Assembly: GCF_000379765.1 (NCBI RefSeq)
Contig: NZ_KB903459.1
Location: 1-50,270 of the forward strand
Source of the DNA: Flexithrix dorotheae DSM 6795
GTDB taxonomy: Bacteria; Bacteroidota; Bacteroidia; Cytophagales; Flammeovirgaceae
Direction: 5' to 3'
DNA: 50,270 bases
A model generated the notes under the pieces. That model saw only the letters and a list, made by a program, of their open reading frames with translations, searched no databases and was not told where the DNA came from. The translations under genes were made by a program, and so were the position numbers. This document shows, piece by piece, positions 16,952-25,494 of this stretch (the first letter of the stretch is position 1; each line of letters starts with the position of its first letter).

Positions 16952-19900
16952 GTGGCAAAATTTTGCTGGAAAAACACATATTTTTCAAAAAAGGGAAAAA
17001 TATATGTTTTATATATTCATAGCCTAATAATCCTGCTTATTTTTCCTTACATCACATCCTATGGTCAATCAATTCTTAAAGAAGGAGAAATAATAAAAGT
17101 AGGAATTGTTAAAAACGGAATATATAAAATTGACAATGATTTCTTAAAAAAACATGGAATATCCGGAGCCTTGGTTAATCCCAGAAATATTCAGGTTTTT
17201 GGAGACTTTTCCGGAATGTTAAATCAAAGCAATCAAGCAGCAAATCTAAGTGGATTAAAAGAATGCTCCATTTTCCTTTCTGATCCCAACGCAAATAAAT
17301 TTAGCAATAATTACCTACTTTTTTATGGAGAAAGCCCTCATACAGTTTCATACCAATCCGATGAGCAAAAATTTATTAAAGAACAAAATATTTATGCTGA
17401 TACAAATTATTACTTTATAAAAATTAGCAACAACCAAAATTCTTTAATCGATAATAGGAAAAGTCTTATCACAAGCTCCTCCAATATTATAAATACATAC
17501 AATGCCTATATTTTCCATGAGGTAGAAGAATACAATATATTAAATTCTGGAAGGAGATGGTTTGGAGAAAAATTTGGGAGTAAACCCTCTTTTGAATTTA
17601 AATTCCCTATAACAAACATATCCAAGGCATCTCAGATACAATTGTCCATATCCTTGATGGCAAAGTCTTCCTCAAATAGTGAATTCAACCTATTATTGAA
17701 TGACACTAATGTTGGAAAAACAGAAATACCTGCTATTAATAAAAGTCTGGGAGGCGCATTAGTTCAGGATAACTTCACCATAGAATCAGCTGCTTTACCC
17801 AATCTTGATGGGTTGAAACTTGTAATCAAGTTTGTTAAAAATTCTTTGGAAGCAATAGGATACCTTGATTTTTTCAATATAAATTTTGAAAAAAAATTAA
17901 TATACGAAGGAGAAACGTTTTCTTTCAGATCCATAAAAAGTACAGAAAACCCCTACTCTACTTTTAAAATTAAAACCTCTAATGACTTAACTTTTTGGGA
18001 TATCACAAATCCATTAAAACCCATAAATCAACTATTTAAGGAAGGAGCTGATGGATTAGAATTTACAACCGACTCCTACAATCTCAAAGAATTTGTTGCC
18101 TTCGAACAACATAAAATTTCTCACCCATTATTTATTAGTAAAATTTCAAACCAGGATATTTTAAATTTATCCGTTCCGGATTTACTTATTATATCCAATT
18201 CTATTTTTTACCAAGAAGCAAAAAAATTAGCACAATTCAGAGAAAGTAATGATGGACTATCAGCATTAGTAGTTACCACAGAACAAATTTTTAACGAGTT
18301 TTCTTCCGGTCGACCTGATATCTCAGCAATTAGAAACTTTGTAAGATATCTATATCTCAAAGACTCAAAGAAACTTAAATATTTACTTCTTTTTGGAGAT
18401 GGATCTTATGACTATAAAAATACCATTGAGACTTATAGCTCTATAAAGAATACCAACCTGGTACCTACTTATCAATCTAGGGAGTCCCTACACCCTATTT
18501 ATAGTTACACTTCAGATGACTATTACGGTTTTTTAGATGAAAGTGAAGGATTGTGGTCAGAAACGAATCATGAAAATTATACTCTTGAATTAGGAATTGG
18601 ACGATTACCAGTTGCCACAAAAAAGGAAGCTCAAGATATTGTTGACAAATTAATTCATTATAGTACCAGTGAAAAAACTTTTGGAAATTGGCGTCACTCC
18701 ATAACTTTTATAGCTGATGATGGAGATCTTAATTTACATCAAAAACAAGCTGATAGATTAGCCGAATTTGTTCATGGTAGTTATCCCAAAATTGTTTCTA
18801 CAAAATTATTTACTGATGCTTTTCCCCAATTGGAGACAGCTTATGGAGAGGTAACCCCTGAATTAAATGAGCATATTACCAGACAGATTCATAAGGGGTC
18901 GTTAATTGTCAATTATACAGGGCATGGTTCAAATCAAAACTGGGCATCTGAACAAATATTAGGGTTAAAAGATGTTATCTCCTGGGATAATTACAATAAT
19001 TTGCCACTAATATTTACGGCAACATGTGAATATGGAAAATATGATCAACCTACTCAAAAATCAGGAGCTGAATATGCTCTTCTTAATCCAAATGGAGGGG
19101 CTATTGCTCTGATGACAAATACCAGATCTGTTTTTTCAAATAACAATTTTGAATTAAACCAAGACTTTTTTCAAATCCTATTCAATAAGCCTAATGGACA
19201 AAACCTAAGATTAGGTGATGTAATTAAGGAAATCAAAAATGCAAACTCGGGTATTATAAGCAATAGAAACTTTACCTTATTAGGCGACCCTTCAATGCAA
19301 TTATCTTTTCCAAAAAATGAAATTAAGATAACCAGAATTAATGAAAAACAAGTAGATAGAGAACCCGATACATTATACACCAAAAGAGAAATAAAGATCA
19401 GTGGAGAGATTTATCAGGAAAATAGTTTTCAGAACAATTTTAATGGAGAATTAGAAGTGACGCTCTATGGCGACCCTCTCGAAATTACTACTTTGGCTAA
19501 TGAAAAAGAAAATACCAAAATGAGTTTTACTGACAGAAATAATGTCCTATTCAACGGTAAAGCATCCATTAAAAATGGAAAATTTGAAATTTTATTTATG
19601 ATTTCAGATAATAATCAAATAAGCCTGAAAAAAGGCAAAATACAATGTTACGCTTATTCAATAGAAGAAAACACGGATGCTCAAGGAGTTTATGACAACT
19701 TTTTGACCTCAGATACCTTATCCCCCACGCCCACTGATAAAACACAACCAGCAATTGATCTGTTTATTCATAACAGATTTTTTGAGGATGGAGGAAAAGT
19801 ACCACCAAATACATCCTTGTTAATGGATGTTCATGATGAATCTGGAATTAGACTGGGTAAAAAAAATCAATCAGGAATTATAGCCATTTTAGATCCTGAC

Positions 19901-20392
19901 AGCCTTAATATAAAATATAACCTTGATGATTATTACGTAACTGAAAAAGATAATTTCAAAAATGGATACATAAACTTTCCCCTATTAAATCTATCACAAG
20001 GATATCACAATATTAAAATAATTGTAAGTGATAACTTTGGAAATGAAACCAGTAAAACTGTTTTATTTGAGGTTGTAAAACCTAAAAAAAACATTGCACC
20101 TAATGTAACAGTATTCCCAAATCCTTTTTCCAATTCTACTACCTTTAAATTGGATCATGGATTTATTGGCGACAATATCAATTATGAAATTCTTTTTTAT
20201 AACTCCCTTGGATATCAAATTCATAGGCAAACAGGATCTATGACTTATAGCAGGTCTCCAATTTTTATTCCCTTAGAATTAAAAGAAAATTTTTCGACTT
20301 CTCAATTGCTATTTTATAAGGTTCAAATCTGTGCACAAGATAATCAGCTTAATTGCTCCTCTGCTTCAGGAAAGATTTTGAGAGTAGAATAA
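16952..20392 (+). CDS. porU: PorU-like T9SS sortase (C25 gingipain-type cysteine peptidase)
   Basis: This 1146-residue protein starts at GTG 16952; no in-frame ATG upstream fits. A hydrophobic segment ending ITSYGQS is the signal peptide. The C25 peptidase domain holds LKYLLLFGDGSYDY, ELGIGRLPVAT and the catalytic pair: His658 in NYTGHG and Cys692 in FTATCEYGKYD. LNPNGGAIALMTNTR is also typical of PorU. PorU removes the C-terminal sorting domain of T9SS cargo at the cell surface and joins the protein to a lipopolysaccharide-type anchor. The last about 85 residues (VTVFPNPFSNSTTF...) themselves look like a sorting domain, as in many PorU-like proteins. It lies in line with the DPA-type genes and without porV beside it, so it could be a second, dedicated copy. 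Confidence 0.85.
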   Translation: MAKFCWKNTYFSKKGKIYVLYIHSLIILLIFPYITSYGQSILKEGEIIKVGIVKNGIYKIDNDFLKKHGISGALVNPRNIQVFGDFSGMLNQSNQAANLSGLKECSIFLSDPNANKFSNNYLLFYGESPHTVSYQSDEQKFIKEQNIYADTNYYFIKISNNQNSLIDNRKSLITSSSNIINTYNAYIFHEVEEYNILNSGRRWFGEKFGSKPSFEFKFPITNISKASQIQLSISLMAKSSSNSEFNLLLNDTNVGKTEIPAINKSLGGALVQDNFTIESAALPNLDGLKLVIKFVKNSLEAIGYLDFFNINFEKKLIYEGETFSFRSIKSTENPYSTFKIKTSNDLTFWDITNPLKPINQLFKEGADGLEFTTDSYNLKEFVAFEQHKISHPLFISKISNQDILNLSVPDLLIISNSIFYQEAKKLAQFRESNDGLSALVVTTEQIFNEFSSGRPDISAIRNFVRYLYLKDSKKLKYLLLFGDGSYDYKNTIETYSSIKNTNLVPTYQSRESLHPIYSYTSDDYYGFLDESEGLWSETNHENYTLELGIGRLPVATKKEAQDIVDKLIHYSTSEKTFGNWRHSITFIADDGDLNLHQKQADRLAEFVHGSYPKIVSTKLFTDAFPQLETAYGEVTPELNEHITRQIHKGSLIVNYTGHGSNQNWASEQILGLKDVISWDNYNNLPLIFTATCEYGKYDQPTQKSGAEYALLNPNGGAIALMTNTRSVFSNNNFELNQDFFQILFNKPNGQNLRLGDVIKEIKNANSGIISNRNFTLLGDPSMQLSFPKNEIKITRINEKQVDREPDTLYTKREIKISGEIYQENSFQNNFNGELEVTLYGDPLEITTLANEKENTKMSFTDRNNVLFNGKASIKNGKFEILFMISDNNQISLKKGKIQCYAYSIEENTDAQGVYDNFLTSDTLSPTPTDKTQPAIDLFIHNRFFEDGGKVPPNTSLLMDVHDESGIRLGKKNQSGIIAILDPDSLNIKYNLDDYYVTEKDNFKNGYINFPLLNLSQGYHNIKIIVSDNFGNETSKTVLFEVVKPKKNIAPNVTVFPNPFSNSTTFKLDHGFIGDNINYEILFYNSLGYQIHRQTGSMTYSRSPIFIPLELKENFSTSQLLFYKVQICAQDNQLNCSSASGKILRVE

Positions 20393-20423
20393 TTTTTTTC
20401 ACACCCTAAATATTTTACACAAC

Positions 20424-21578
20424 TCAATACCCAAACTGAATCCCACGGGTAATAGGCTTTATAGCCAGTTGCAATGTTTTCTTAATCAGCTGAACTGGCA
20501 ATCCTGCCGGAGATATGGCCATGGATTTCGCCACTTCATCTATTACTTTATTCATCACGTTTTGCCTTACCCCTCCAACAGTGGTCGGTATATGCATCAA
20601 ACTATTCACTTCTTTATTCTGCCTCATTGCCCTCTCCAACATGTAACGGGCCAGCCCTTCTGGTGATTTCGGAGCATTGATCACCATATCCAAATACTTC
20701 ACTGCATCGTGCTTTTTAGCATGTCGGTAGGCATAGTTGTTTTCATACCCTCTTACATACCCGAATTGTTTGTCGAATATCTCCTCTGTCTTCCCCACAA
20801 ACTGATGGCGATCAAAACCTATTTTATGCTCCTTTCCATTCAGTTTTACTTTTCCATTCCGGGGTTTGGAAAATGGTGATAACCGCACTTCCTTCTTCCT
20901 GTCCATCCTCGATACTATGATGTGCACATGCATCTGAGCACCTCCTTTATTCCTCCCGGGTAAAATCACTTCTCCATAATCATCCTTGATATAACTCTGG
21001 TTTTGATTAAGAATCTGCTGGGACAATGCATTGATTTTTTGCTGATTTCCACCACTGTCTCTTAAATTTTCAACCTCCCTTTTCAAGGCATTAATTTCTA
21101 CACTCACCTGATAGTTATGTTTAAATACTTCCCGGTATTTTGCCTCTTCCTTTTTATAGCTTCGTTCATGCTCTACTTTGGCAAAATACACCAAATCTTT
21201 ACCCTGTATTTTTGTACCGTCTTTATAGGTCTGGGCAAAACTATTGGCATATTCTTCCATCACCGCTCTGGTGTAGGCTTTTAACTTTTCCTTATCATGG
21301 CCAATATGTGCCAGCTCATCAGCACTTGGGTTAATCGTCAGCATAAAAAACTTGCTCTCCTTGCTTTTCAGCTTCGCCCCTACTCCATTGCTGTCAATGG
21401 CATGCCTGACCTGAAAAGAGCGATAATCCTGCCCATCGTGGGCAAAGAAATGTTCCTCTTCCCACAGGTCCTTATCCTCATTTTCCTTCTCCAGGTATTC
21501 CACCAATGCACCACAACTCCCACTATTGTTATCGTAGTGGGAATCGTATTTGCCCGTTTGATGGATTTTAACATACAT
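20424..21578 (-). CDS. Mobilisation relaxase, DUF5712/MobB-like
   Basis: This 384-residue protein opens with YVKIHQTGKYDSHYDNNSGS and has AHDGQDYRSFQVRHAID, features I associate with the DUF5712 relaxase-like family of Bacteroidota mobile elements. A histidine-rich HUH-type motif, MHVHIIVSRMD, sits in the middle, and GFDRHQFVGKTEEIFDKQFGY follows. Relaxases nick oriT and lead the DNA strand during conjugation. The gene is visibly richer in G and C than its neighbours, pointing to a mobile history. No coupling protein or type IV secretion gene is present, so the element would be mobilisable, not self-transmissible, on this evidence. Its stop lies only 31 nt from the stop of the sortase gene (convergent). 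Confidence 0.78.
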   Translation of the reverse strand: MYVKIHQTGKYDSHYDNNSGSCGALVEYLEKENEDKDLWEEEHFFAHDGQDYRSFQVRHAIDSNGVGAKLKSKESKFFMLTINPSADELAHIGHDKEKLKAYTRAVMEEYANSFAQTYKDGTKIQGKDLVYFAKVEHERSYKKEEAKYREVFKHNYQVSVEINALKREVENLRDSGGNQQKINALSQQILNQNQSYIKDDYGEVILPGRNKGGAQMHVHIIVSRMDRKKEVRLSPFSKPRNGKVKLNGKEHKIGFDRHQFVGKTEEIFDKQFGYVRGYENNYAYRHAKKHDAVKYLDMVINAPKSPEGLARYMLERAMRQNKEVNSLMHIPTTVGGVRQNVMNKVIDEVAKSMAISPAGLPVQLIKKTLQLAIKPITRGIQFGY

Positions 21579-22020
21579 ATCTGATCAAATCTTGTATAAA
21601 TGTGGTTGGGTTGAATAAGATAATCTCTTCCTAATTTTTTCTGCTGTTTTTTACGTAATTACTTACCTGTTTGGGTTATCCCGAAATTATTATCTTTTCC
21701 ACTATGCAGCAGCTATTTTGGCTTAATATGCTGTATAAAAATAGCTTTTATGACCACTCAAGTCAACTATTTTTGGAAAATGCTGCAAATAAAAATTTAT
21801 ATGCTGCATAATATGCCGCATGTTATTTTTATAAATTACTGATTTATAATATTTTATCCATCACCCAAATATCCACTATCATGCGCTGCGTGATACCATC
21901 TTGCTTACAATTTCCCCTCCCCTACTTCCACTTCCTAATTGTAACCAACTGGGGGTTGCTTCAGATACATCCTCTGTTAAAATTTAAGAAATTAAATATT
22001 GATATTTGGGCAGGTAAACC
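21579..22020. other. Non-coding region upstream of the relaxase, candidate oriT
   Basis: This 442-bp stretch holds five ATGCNGCA-like motifs clustered at 21703-21821: ATGCAGCAG, ATGCTGTAT, ATGCTGCAA, ATGCTGCAT and ATGCCGCAT. It also has a 9-bp inverted repeat, AGCTATTTT (21711-21719) with AAAATAGCT (21738-21746). Position next to a relaxase makes it the best place for oriT and the relaxase promoter. No coding frame is supported. Confidence 0.45.
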
Positions 22021-22677
22021 TTATTGTCCTAACTTCTTAATGTCTTCCTCAGGTTTATAATCTTCAGGAAGTTTTTTGGTATTATCCTTTATAAGTTTTC
22101 TCACATCAGCGTGATTGTCTTTGTGGGTCTTTTCTATTTCACCAAGATCTGACTCTTCCTGTTCTTCCAAAACTTCCTTTGATAGGGCTACAGCAAAACT
22201 TCTGGCAGTTAAAAGCACATCTGGTAAAACTTCATCAGGAAGAGGTTCTCCATTGAATAATACTTTACGGGCTTCATGGTCTATTTGAATAAAATTATCT
22301 TCAGTATGTCCTTTTTCAAGAAGATAATTCAATAATTTGCTTTTGCCATCTTGCAATTTATTCCAATAATCCAAACGCTTATTTTCCTTGAGTTTGATAA
22401 GCGTTTCTTCTGCCTCAATAAAATACTTCCTGGCTTGCCTTCCTTTCTCTGATCGTTGAATCATGGAAATTTCCTTGGCAGTTCCAATTTTCAGGTGATA
22501 TTCCTTTAAAGTATGACGATACTCTTTTTTGAGTACGGTGAAATAATCCTTATTTTCTTCAAAGCCATACTCAAACATCCTAATGATCCAGTCATTGAAT
22601 CGGGTTTTTACTTCCAAAAATTCCCATAATTCCCTGGCATTAATCAAATTCCCCTGATATATTTTTATGAGTTCCAT
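22021..22677 (-). CDS. AntA/AntB antirepressor-type protein
   Basis: I chose the ATG at 22677; the frame to 22704 begins with TTG and adds nine residues. The N-terminus (IYQGNLINARELWEFLEVKTRFNDWI, EYGFEENKDYF) is the AntA/AntB domain of phage and plasmid antirepressor proteins. In the P1 phage system these counter a repressor. The middle keeps the ARKYFIEAEETL helix common after this domain. The C-terminal third is acidic and lysine-rich (LEEQEESDLGEIEKTHKDNH) and probably coiled or disordered. It lies between the relaxase and the origin, divergent from rep, so a role in control of replication or transfer is plausible but not shown. Confidence 0.75.
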   Translation of the reverse strand: MELIKIYQGNLINARELWEFLEVKTRFNDWIIRMFEYGFEENKDYFTVLKKEYRHTLKEYHLKIGTAKEISMIQRSEKGRQARKYFIEAEETLIKLKENKRLDYWNKLQDGKSKLLNYLLEKGHTEDNFIQIDHEARKVLFNGEPLPDEVLPDVLLTARSFAVALSKEVLEEQEESDLGEIEKTHKDNHADVRKLIKDNTKKLPEDYKPEEDIKKLGQ

Positions 22678-22739
22678 GATATATAAAGCTTTATTGGATT
22701 CCAAACAATTATCAAAGACAAAGGTAATGATAGTTAAAC

Positions 22740-22757
22740 ATACCCCTAATGTTTACA
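22740..22757 (+). repeat. Outlying single iteron
   Basis: ATACCCCTAATGTTTACA has the same orientation and consensus as the main array about 200 bp away. It lies just upstream of the AntA-type gene start at 22677, where Rep binding could also affect that promoter. Confidence 0.7.
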
Positions 22758-22960
22758 CCAAGAATATATATTTATTAAAAATCAACTTTTTATGGGAAAT
22801 TGAAGCCTTTTTAAACCTCTTGAAGGAATTATTGTATAATTATTCTAATAAAAATCTGTAAAATAAAAAAAAATCACCTTATAAGAGTAGTTATATATTA
22901 GTTATAGTTATAGTTAAGGGGGTGTAACTTATTGGTTTACAGTTTTTTATAAAGTTAAAC

Positions 22961-23110
22961 ATACCCCTAATGTTTGCAATAAGTACCCTAAACGTTTACA
23001 ATACATACCCTTAATGTTTACGTTAATATACCTTAATGTTTACAAATATGTACCCTAAAGGTTTACATACATACCCCAAACGTTTGCAATATATACCCTC
23101 AATGTTTACA
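22961..23110 (+). repeat. Seven direct iterons, 22-bp period
   Basis: Copies are at 22961-22978, 22983-23000, 23005-23022, 23028-23044 (one base short), 23050-23067, 23071-23088 and 23093-23110. The consensus is approximately RTACCCYWAWGTTTRCA. The ends repeat at 21-23 bp, two helical turns, so all copies face the same side of the DNA. These are binding sites for the Rep protein encoded immediately downstream. Confidence 0.9.
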
Positions 23111-23163
23111 TTTAGATTAAATTTTAAAAATAACTGTCACTAACCAACAGATTTTCCTCTTTT

Positions 23164-23181
23164 TGTAAACATTGGGGGTAT
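23164..23181 (-). promoter_or_regulatory. Inverted iteron at the rep start: probable autoregulatory operator
   Basis: TGTAAACATTGGGGGTAT is the reverse complement of the iteron consensus. It ends 11 nt before the ATG at 23193. In Rep_3 systems, Rep binding at inverted copies near its own promoter represses transcription. Confidence 0.65.
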
Positions 23182-23192
23182 GTATTAAAAAA

Positions 23193-24221
23193 ATGGAGAT
23201 AAAGTTTAAGGTCAATCGTACTGTACGAAAATCAAACAAACTGATTAACTACAGAGATAAACTTGGGTTAACAGCCTTACAACAAAAGCTCTTTTTATTT
23301 TCAGTAACTGAACTGAAGAAAAAAGAAGATTTTGGAACCATGCTTTCATTTGATATGCGGGATTTTTTTGGAAAGAAAAGACTTACCACTCGTGAATATG
23401 AAACAGTTCGGAATGCAGCAGCTCAGCTGGTAAGAACTAGTATTAGTATAAAGGATGATGATGGGAAATGGGCGGAATTGGCTTTATACTCCAAAATAGA
23501 AGGGCAGGAAGGTTCTAGTACTATTTATTTTAAGTTCAACCAGGATTTGCGGCCTTACCTTGTCAATTTAAGAGGAAATTTCACCTCCTATTTGTATGAT
23601 AATGTGGTTCATTTTAAATCAGGCTATAGCGTAAGGATTTACGAATTATTGGTGAGACATTTGGGATGGAATAATGTGTATGAGGTCAATGTCGATTATC
23701 TAAAAGAGATATTGGGAATCACCGAAGTAAAAACCTACAAAACTTTCCCAAAATTTAGAGAAAAAGTATTGGATAAGGCCCAAAATGAAATTAATGCTTA
23801 TTCTGATTTAACTATATCCTATGAGACGGTAAAAAAAGGGCGGACTATTCGATCAATCCGATTTTATATTTCAAGTAAAGAGGAGGTAAAGCAGGATTTT
23901 CTAAACCACCCAGAAGAAGTAAAAAAATCCGAAAAGATAGATTTCGAAGGTGAAATTACTGACTCAGAACAACATGTAGACGTACAAGAAGATTTAGCAG
24001 AAAAAGCGGCCAGATTAGTTACTCGTCTTAAAGCTTATGGTTTTACTCATGATCAGGCCTTGTTGGTAGTCAAAGCAACAGAAGCCAAGATAGAATCTGG
24101 TATATGGAAAATTTTATATAACCTGAAAATTGCCCTCTCTGATAAGAAAATAAACAACCCCAAATCTTACCTGATCAAGGTATTCAAGAATCAATATAAC
24201 CTTGAATTTATGGAAGATTGA
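23193..24221 (+). CDS. Replication initiator protein, Rep_3 (RepB) family
   Basis: I chose the ATG at 23193, 7 codons inside the longer TTG-started frame, because the TTG falls inside the inverted iteron. The 342-residue protein carries the two winged-helix layout of Rep_3 initiators: LINYRDKLGLTALQQKLFLFSV near the start, then SFDMRDFFG, LKEILGI and a YEL-type helix (YSVRIYELLVRHL). The second half has KTFPKFREKVLDKAQNEIN and ISYETVKKGRTIRSIRF, the usual DNA-binding end. A tail (DLAEKAARLVTRLKAYGFTHDQALLVV) is an extra helical segment. It binds the iterons upstream and opens the origin. Rep, ParA and ParB follow one another in the same direction. Confidence 0.9.
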   Translation: MEIKFKVNRTVRKSNKLINYRDKLGLTALQQKLFLFSVTELKKKEDFGTMLSFDMRDFFGKKRLTTREYETVRNAAAQLVRTSISIKDDDGKWAELALYSKIEGQEGSSTIYFKFNQDLRPYLVNLRGNFTSYLYDNVVHFKSGYSVRIYELLVRHLGWNNVYEVNVDYLKEILGITEVKTYKTFPKFREKVLDKAQNEINAYSDLTISYETVKKGRTIRSIRFYISSKEEVKQDFLNHPEEVKKSEKIDFEGEITDSEQHVDVQEDLAEKAARLVTRLKAYGFTHDQALLVVKATEAKIESGIWKILYNLKIALSDKKINNPKSYLIKVFKNQYNLEFMED

Positions 24222-24489
24222 AAAAGAATTTTTATCAGAAATTGAAAGATTAATACCGAAAAACCTCCAGGATGTTATAAAATACCTATCCCAACCTGTA
24301 TAGATCGTTCCATTATAGAAACGGGAAATCATTGTTCCCTCAGCAATGCTTTTGAAACGATTTTTAAAAAATGTTCATAAAAAGTGTATTTTTTGATGCA
24401 AAAATGATTTAAATTGATATAATTGCAACTTTATTGATACAATTTAATCAGTTTAATTTGTCCATTTTACTTTATGAAATAAGGAAAAT
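24222..24489. promoter_or_regulatory. parA upstream region with three phased TTGAT-type boxes
   Basis: TTGATGCAA (24393-24401), TTGATATAA (24414-24422) and TTGATACAA (24434-24442) recur at 21- and 20-bp steps, 48-97 nt before the parA start. The first and third are perfect inverted repeats around ATG/ATA. They are natural candidates for an operator bound by the HTH of ParA, or for a centromere. A small hairpin GGGAA-N7-TTCCC lies at 24323-24339. Confidence 0.55.
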
Positions 24490-25431
24490 ATGAGCAATAG
24501 CGATTCTATTAGGTTATTTTTTAAGAAAAATAAAGCTATTTCTGCTACCGCAGTGGCAGATGAGGCTGGTATTAATCCATCTGCATTTAGAAATTATTTA
24601 GCCGGAGATAGAAATTTACCAGAAAAACATCTTCCTGCACTTTTAACTGTGCTAAAAAAATATGGCTTTAAAGAGGATGAAGGAACTTGTAAAGTAATTA
24701 CGGTGCTCAACCACAAAGGAGGAGTGGGTAAAACTACTACTACCATGAACCTAGGAAAAGCCCTTGCTTTGCTTGGCAAAAAAGTGTTATTGATTGATAT
24801 AGATCCTCAAGCTAACCTGACTCAACATTGCGGAGTGGCACAGCAAGTAGATAAAACTATTGTGGATACCTTGTTAAATGATGAGGTTATGCCTGTAATT
24901 GATATTGAGGCTAATTTTCATTTGGTTCCTTCAGAGCTTGCTTTAGCCACTGCAGAATCTCAATTGATGACTGATGTCAATGGTTGGTTTAAATTAAAAA
25001 ATGCACTAAAATTTGTAAAAAGTCCCTATGATTATATTCTGGTGGACTGTCCTCCTTCTTTGGGGATTCTTACCAATAATGCTTTGTTAGCTTCCGATGA
25101 GGTGGTTGTAGTTGTGGAAACAGAATACTTGGCTATAAGTGGATTAGGTACTATTACCAAACATATCGATGGGATTAGGAGGAATTCTTTAAATGAAAAT
25201 ATTAATCTGTTAGGCTTATTATTTACCAAAACCAATAATACGGTAGTCAGTAAAGAGATTGTGAAAGAATTGTCTACTTTGTATAAAAGCAAAGTGTTTA
25301 AAACCAGTATCAGAAGAAATATTTCATTGGTAGAAGCGGCAGGTAATGGTACGGATATTTTTTCTTATGCAGAGGATTCTCATGGAGCAGAGGATTATAT
25401 GAAGTTTGCTAAGGAAGTGGTAGAGAAATAA
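24490..25431 (+). CDS. parA: ParA partition ATPase with N-terminal HTH (type Ia-like)
   Basis: The 313-residue protein has an N-terminal helix-turn-helix (VADEAGINPSAFRNYLAGDR, residues about 22-42), followed by a deviant Walker A motif KGGVGKT (76-82) with the signature lysine. The Walker A' region reads VLLIDIDPQANLT and the Walker B region DYILVDCPPSLG. ParA ATPases of this type bind DNA non-specifically to move plasmid copies apart and, through their HTH, repress their own operon. Three repeated boxes upstream fit that. ParB begins 63 nt after the parA stop. The architecture is typical of low-copy plasmids and chromids, not of the chromosomal Soj type, which lacks the HTH. Confidence 0.92.
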   Translation: MSNSDSIRLFFKKNKAISATAVADEAGINPSAFRNYLAGDRNLPEKHLPALLTVLKKYGFKEDEGTCKVITVLNHKGGVGKTTTTMNLGKALALLGKKVLLIDIDPQANLTQHCGVAQQVDKTIVDTLLNDEVMPVIDIEANFHLVPSELALATAESQLMTDVNGWFKLKNALKFVKSPYDYILVDCPPSLGILTNNALLASDEVVVVVETEYLAISGLGTITKHIDGIRRNSLNENINLLGLLFTKTNNTVVSKEIVKELSTLYKSKVFKTSIRRNISLVEAAGNGTDIFSYAEDSHGAEDYMKFAKEVVEK

Positions 25432-25494
25432 TTTTATCCTTTATATCCAGATACAAAAAAGTTGATTTTTCAGAAAATATAAGTACAGCTACTC

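Larger units (their letters stand above)
22678..23192. other. Plasmid-type replication origin region (oriV)
   Basis: This 515-bp gap between the AntA-type gene and rep contains one outlying iteron (22740-22757), a very AT-rich stretch (22758-22950, including a repeated GTTATA at about 22909-22920), seven tandem iterons and one inverted iteron over the rep start. An AT-rich zone beside iterons and an initiator gene is the standard layout of an iteron-controlled origin. Confidence 0.82.

Noticed and set aside
21297-21584. Plus-strand open frames inside the relaxase gene
   Set aside because: They are opposite-strand shadows of a gene with clear relaxase motifs.
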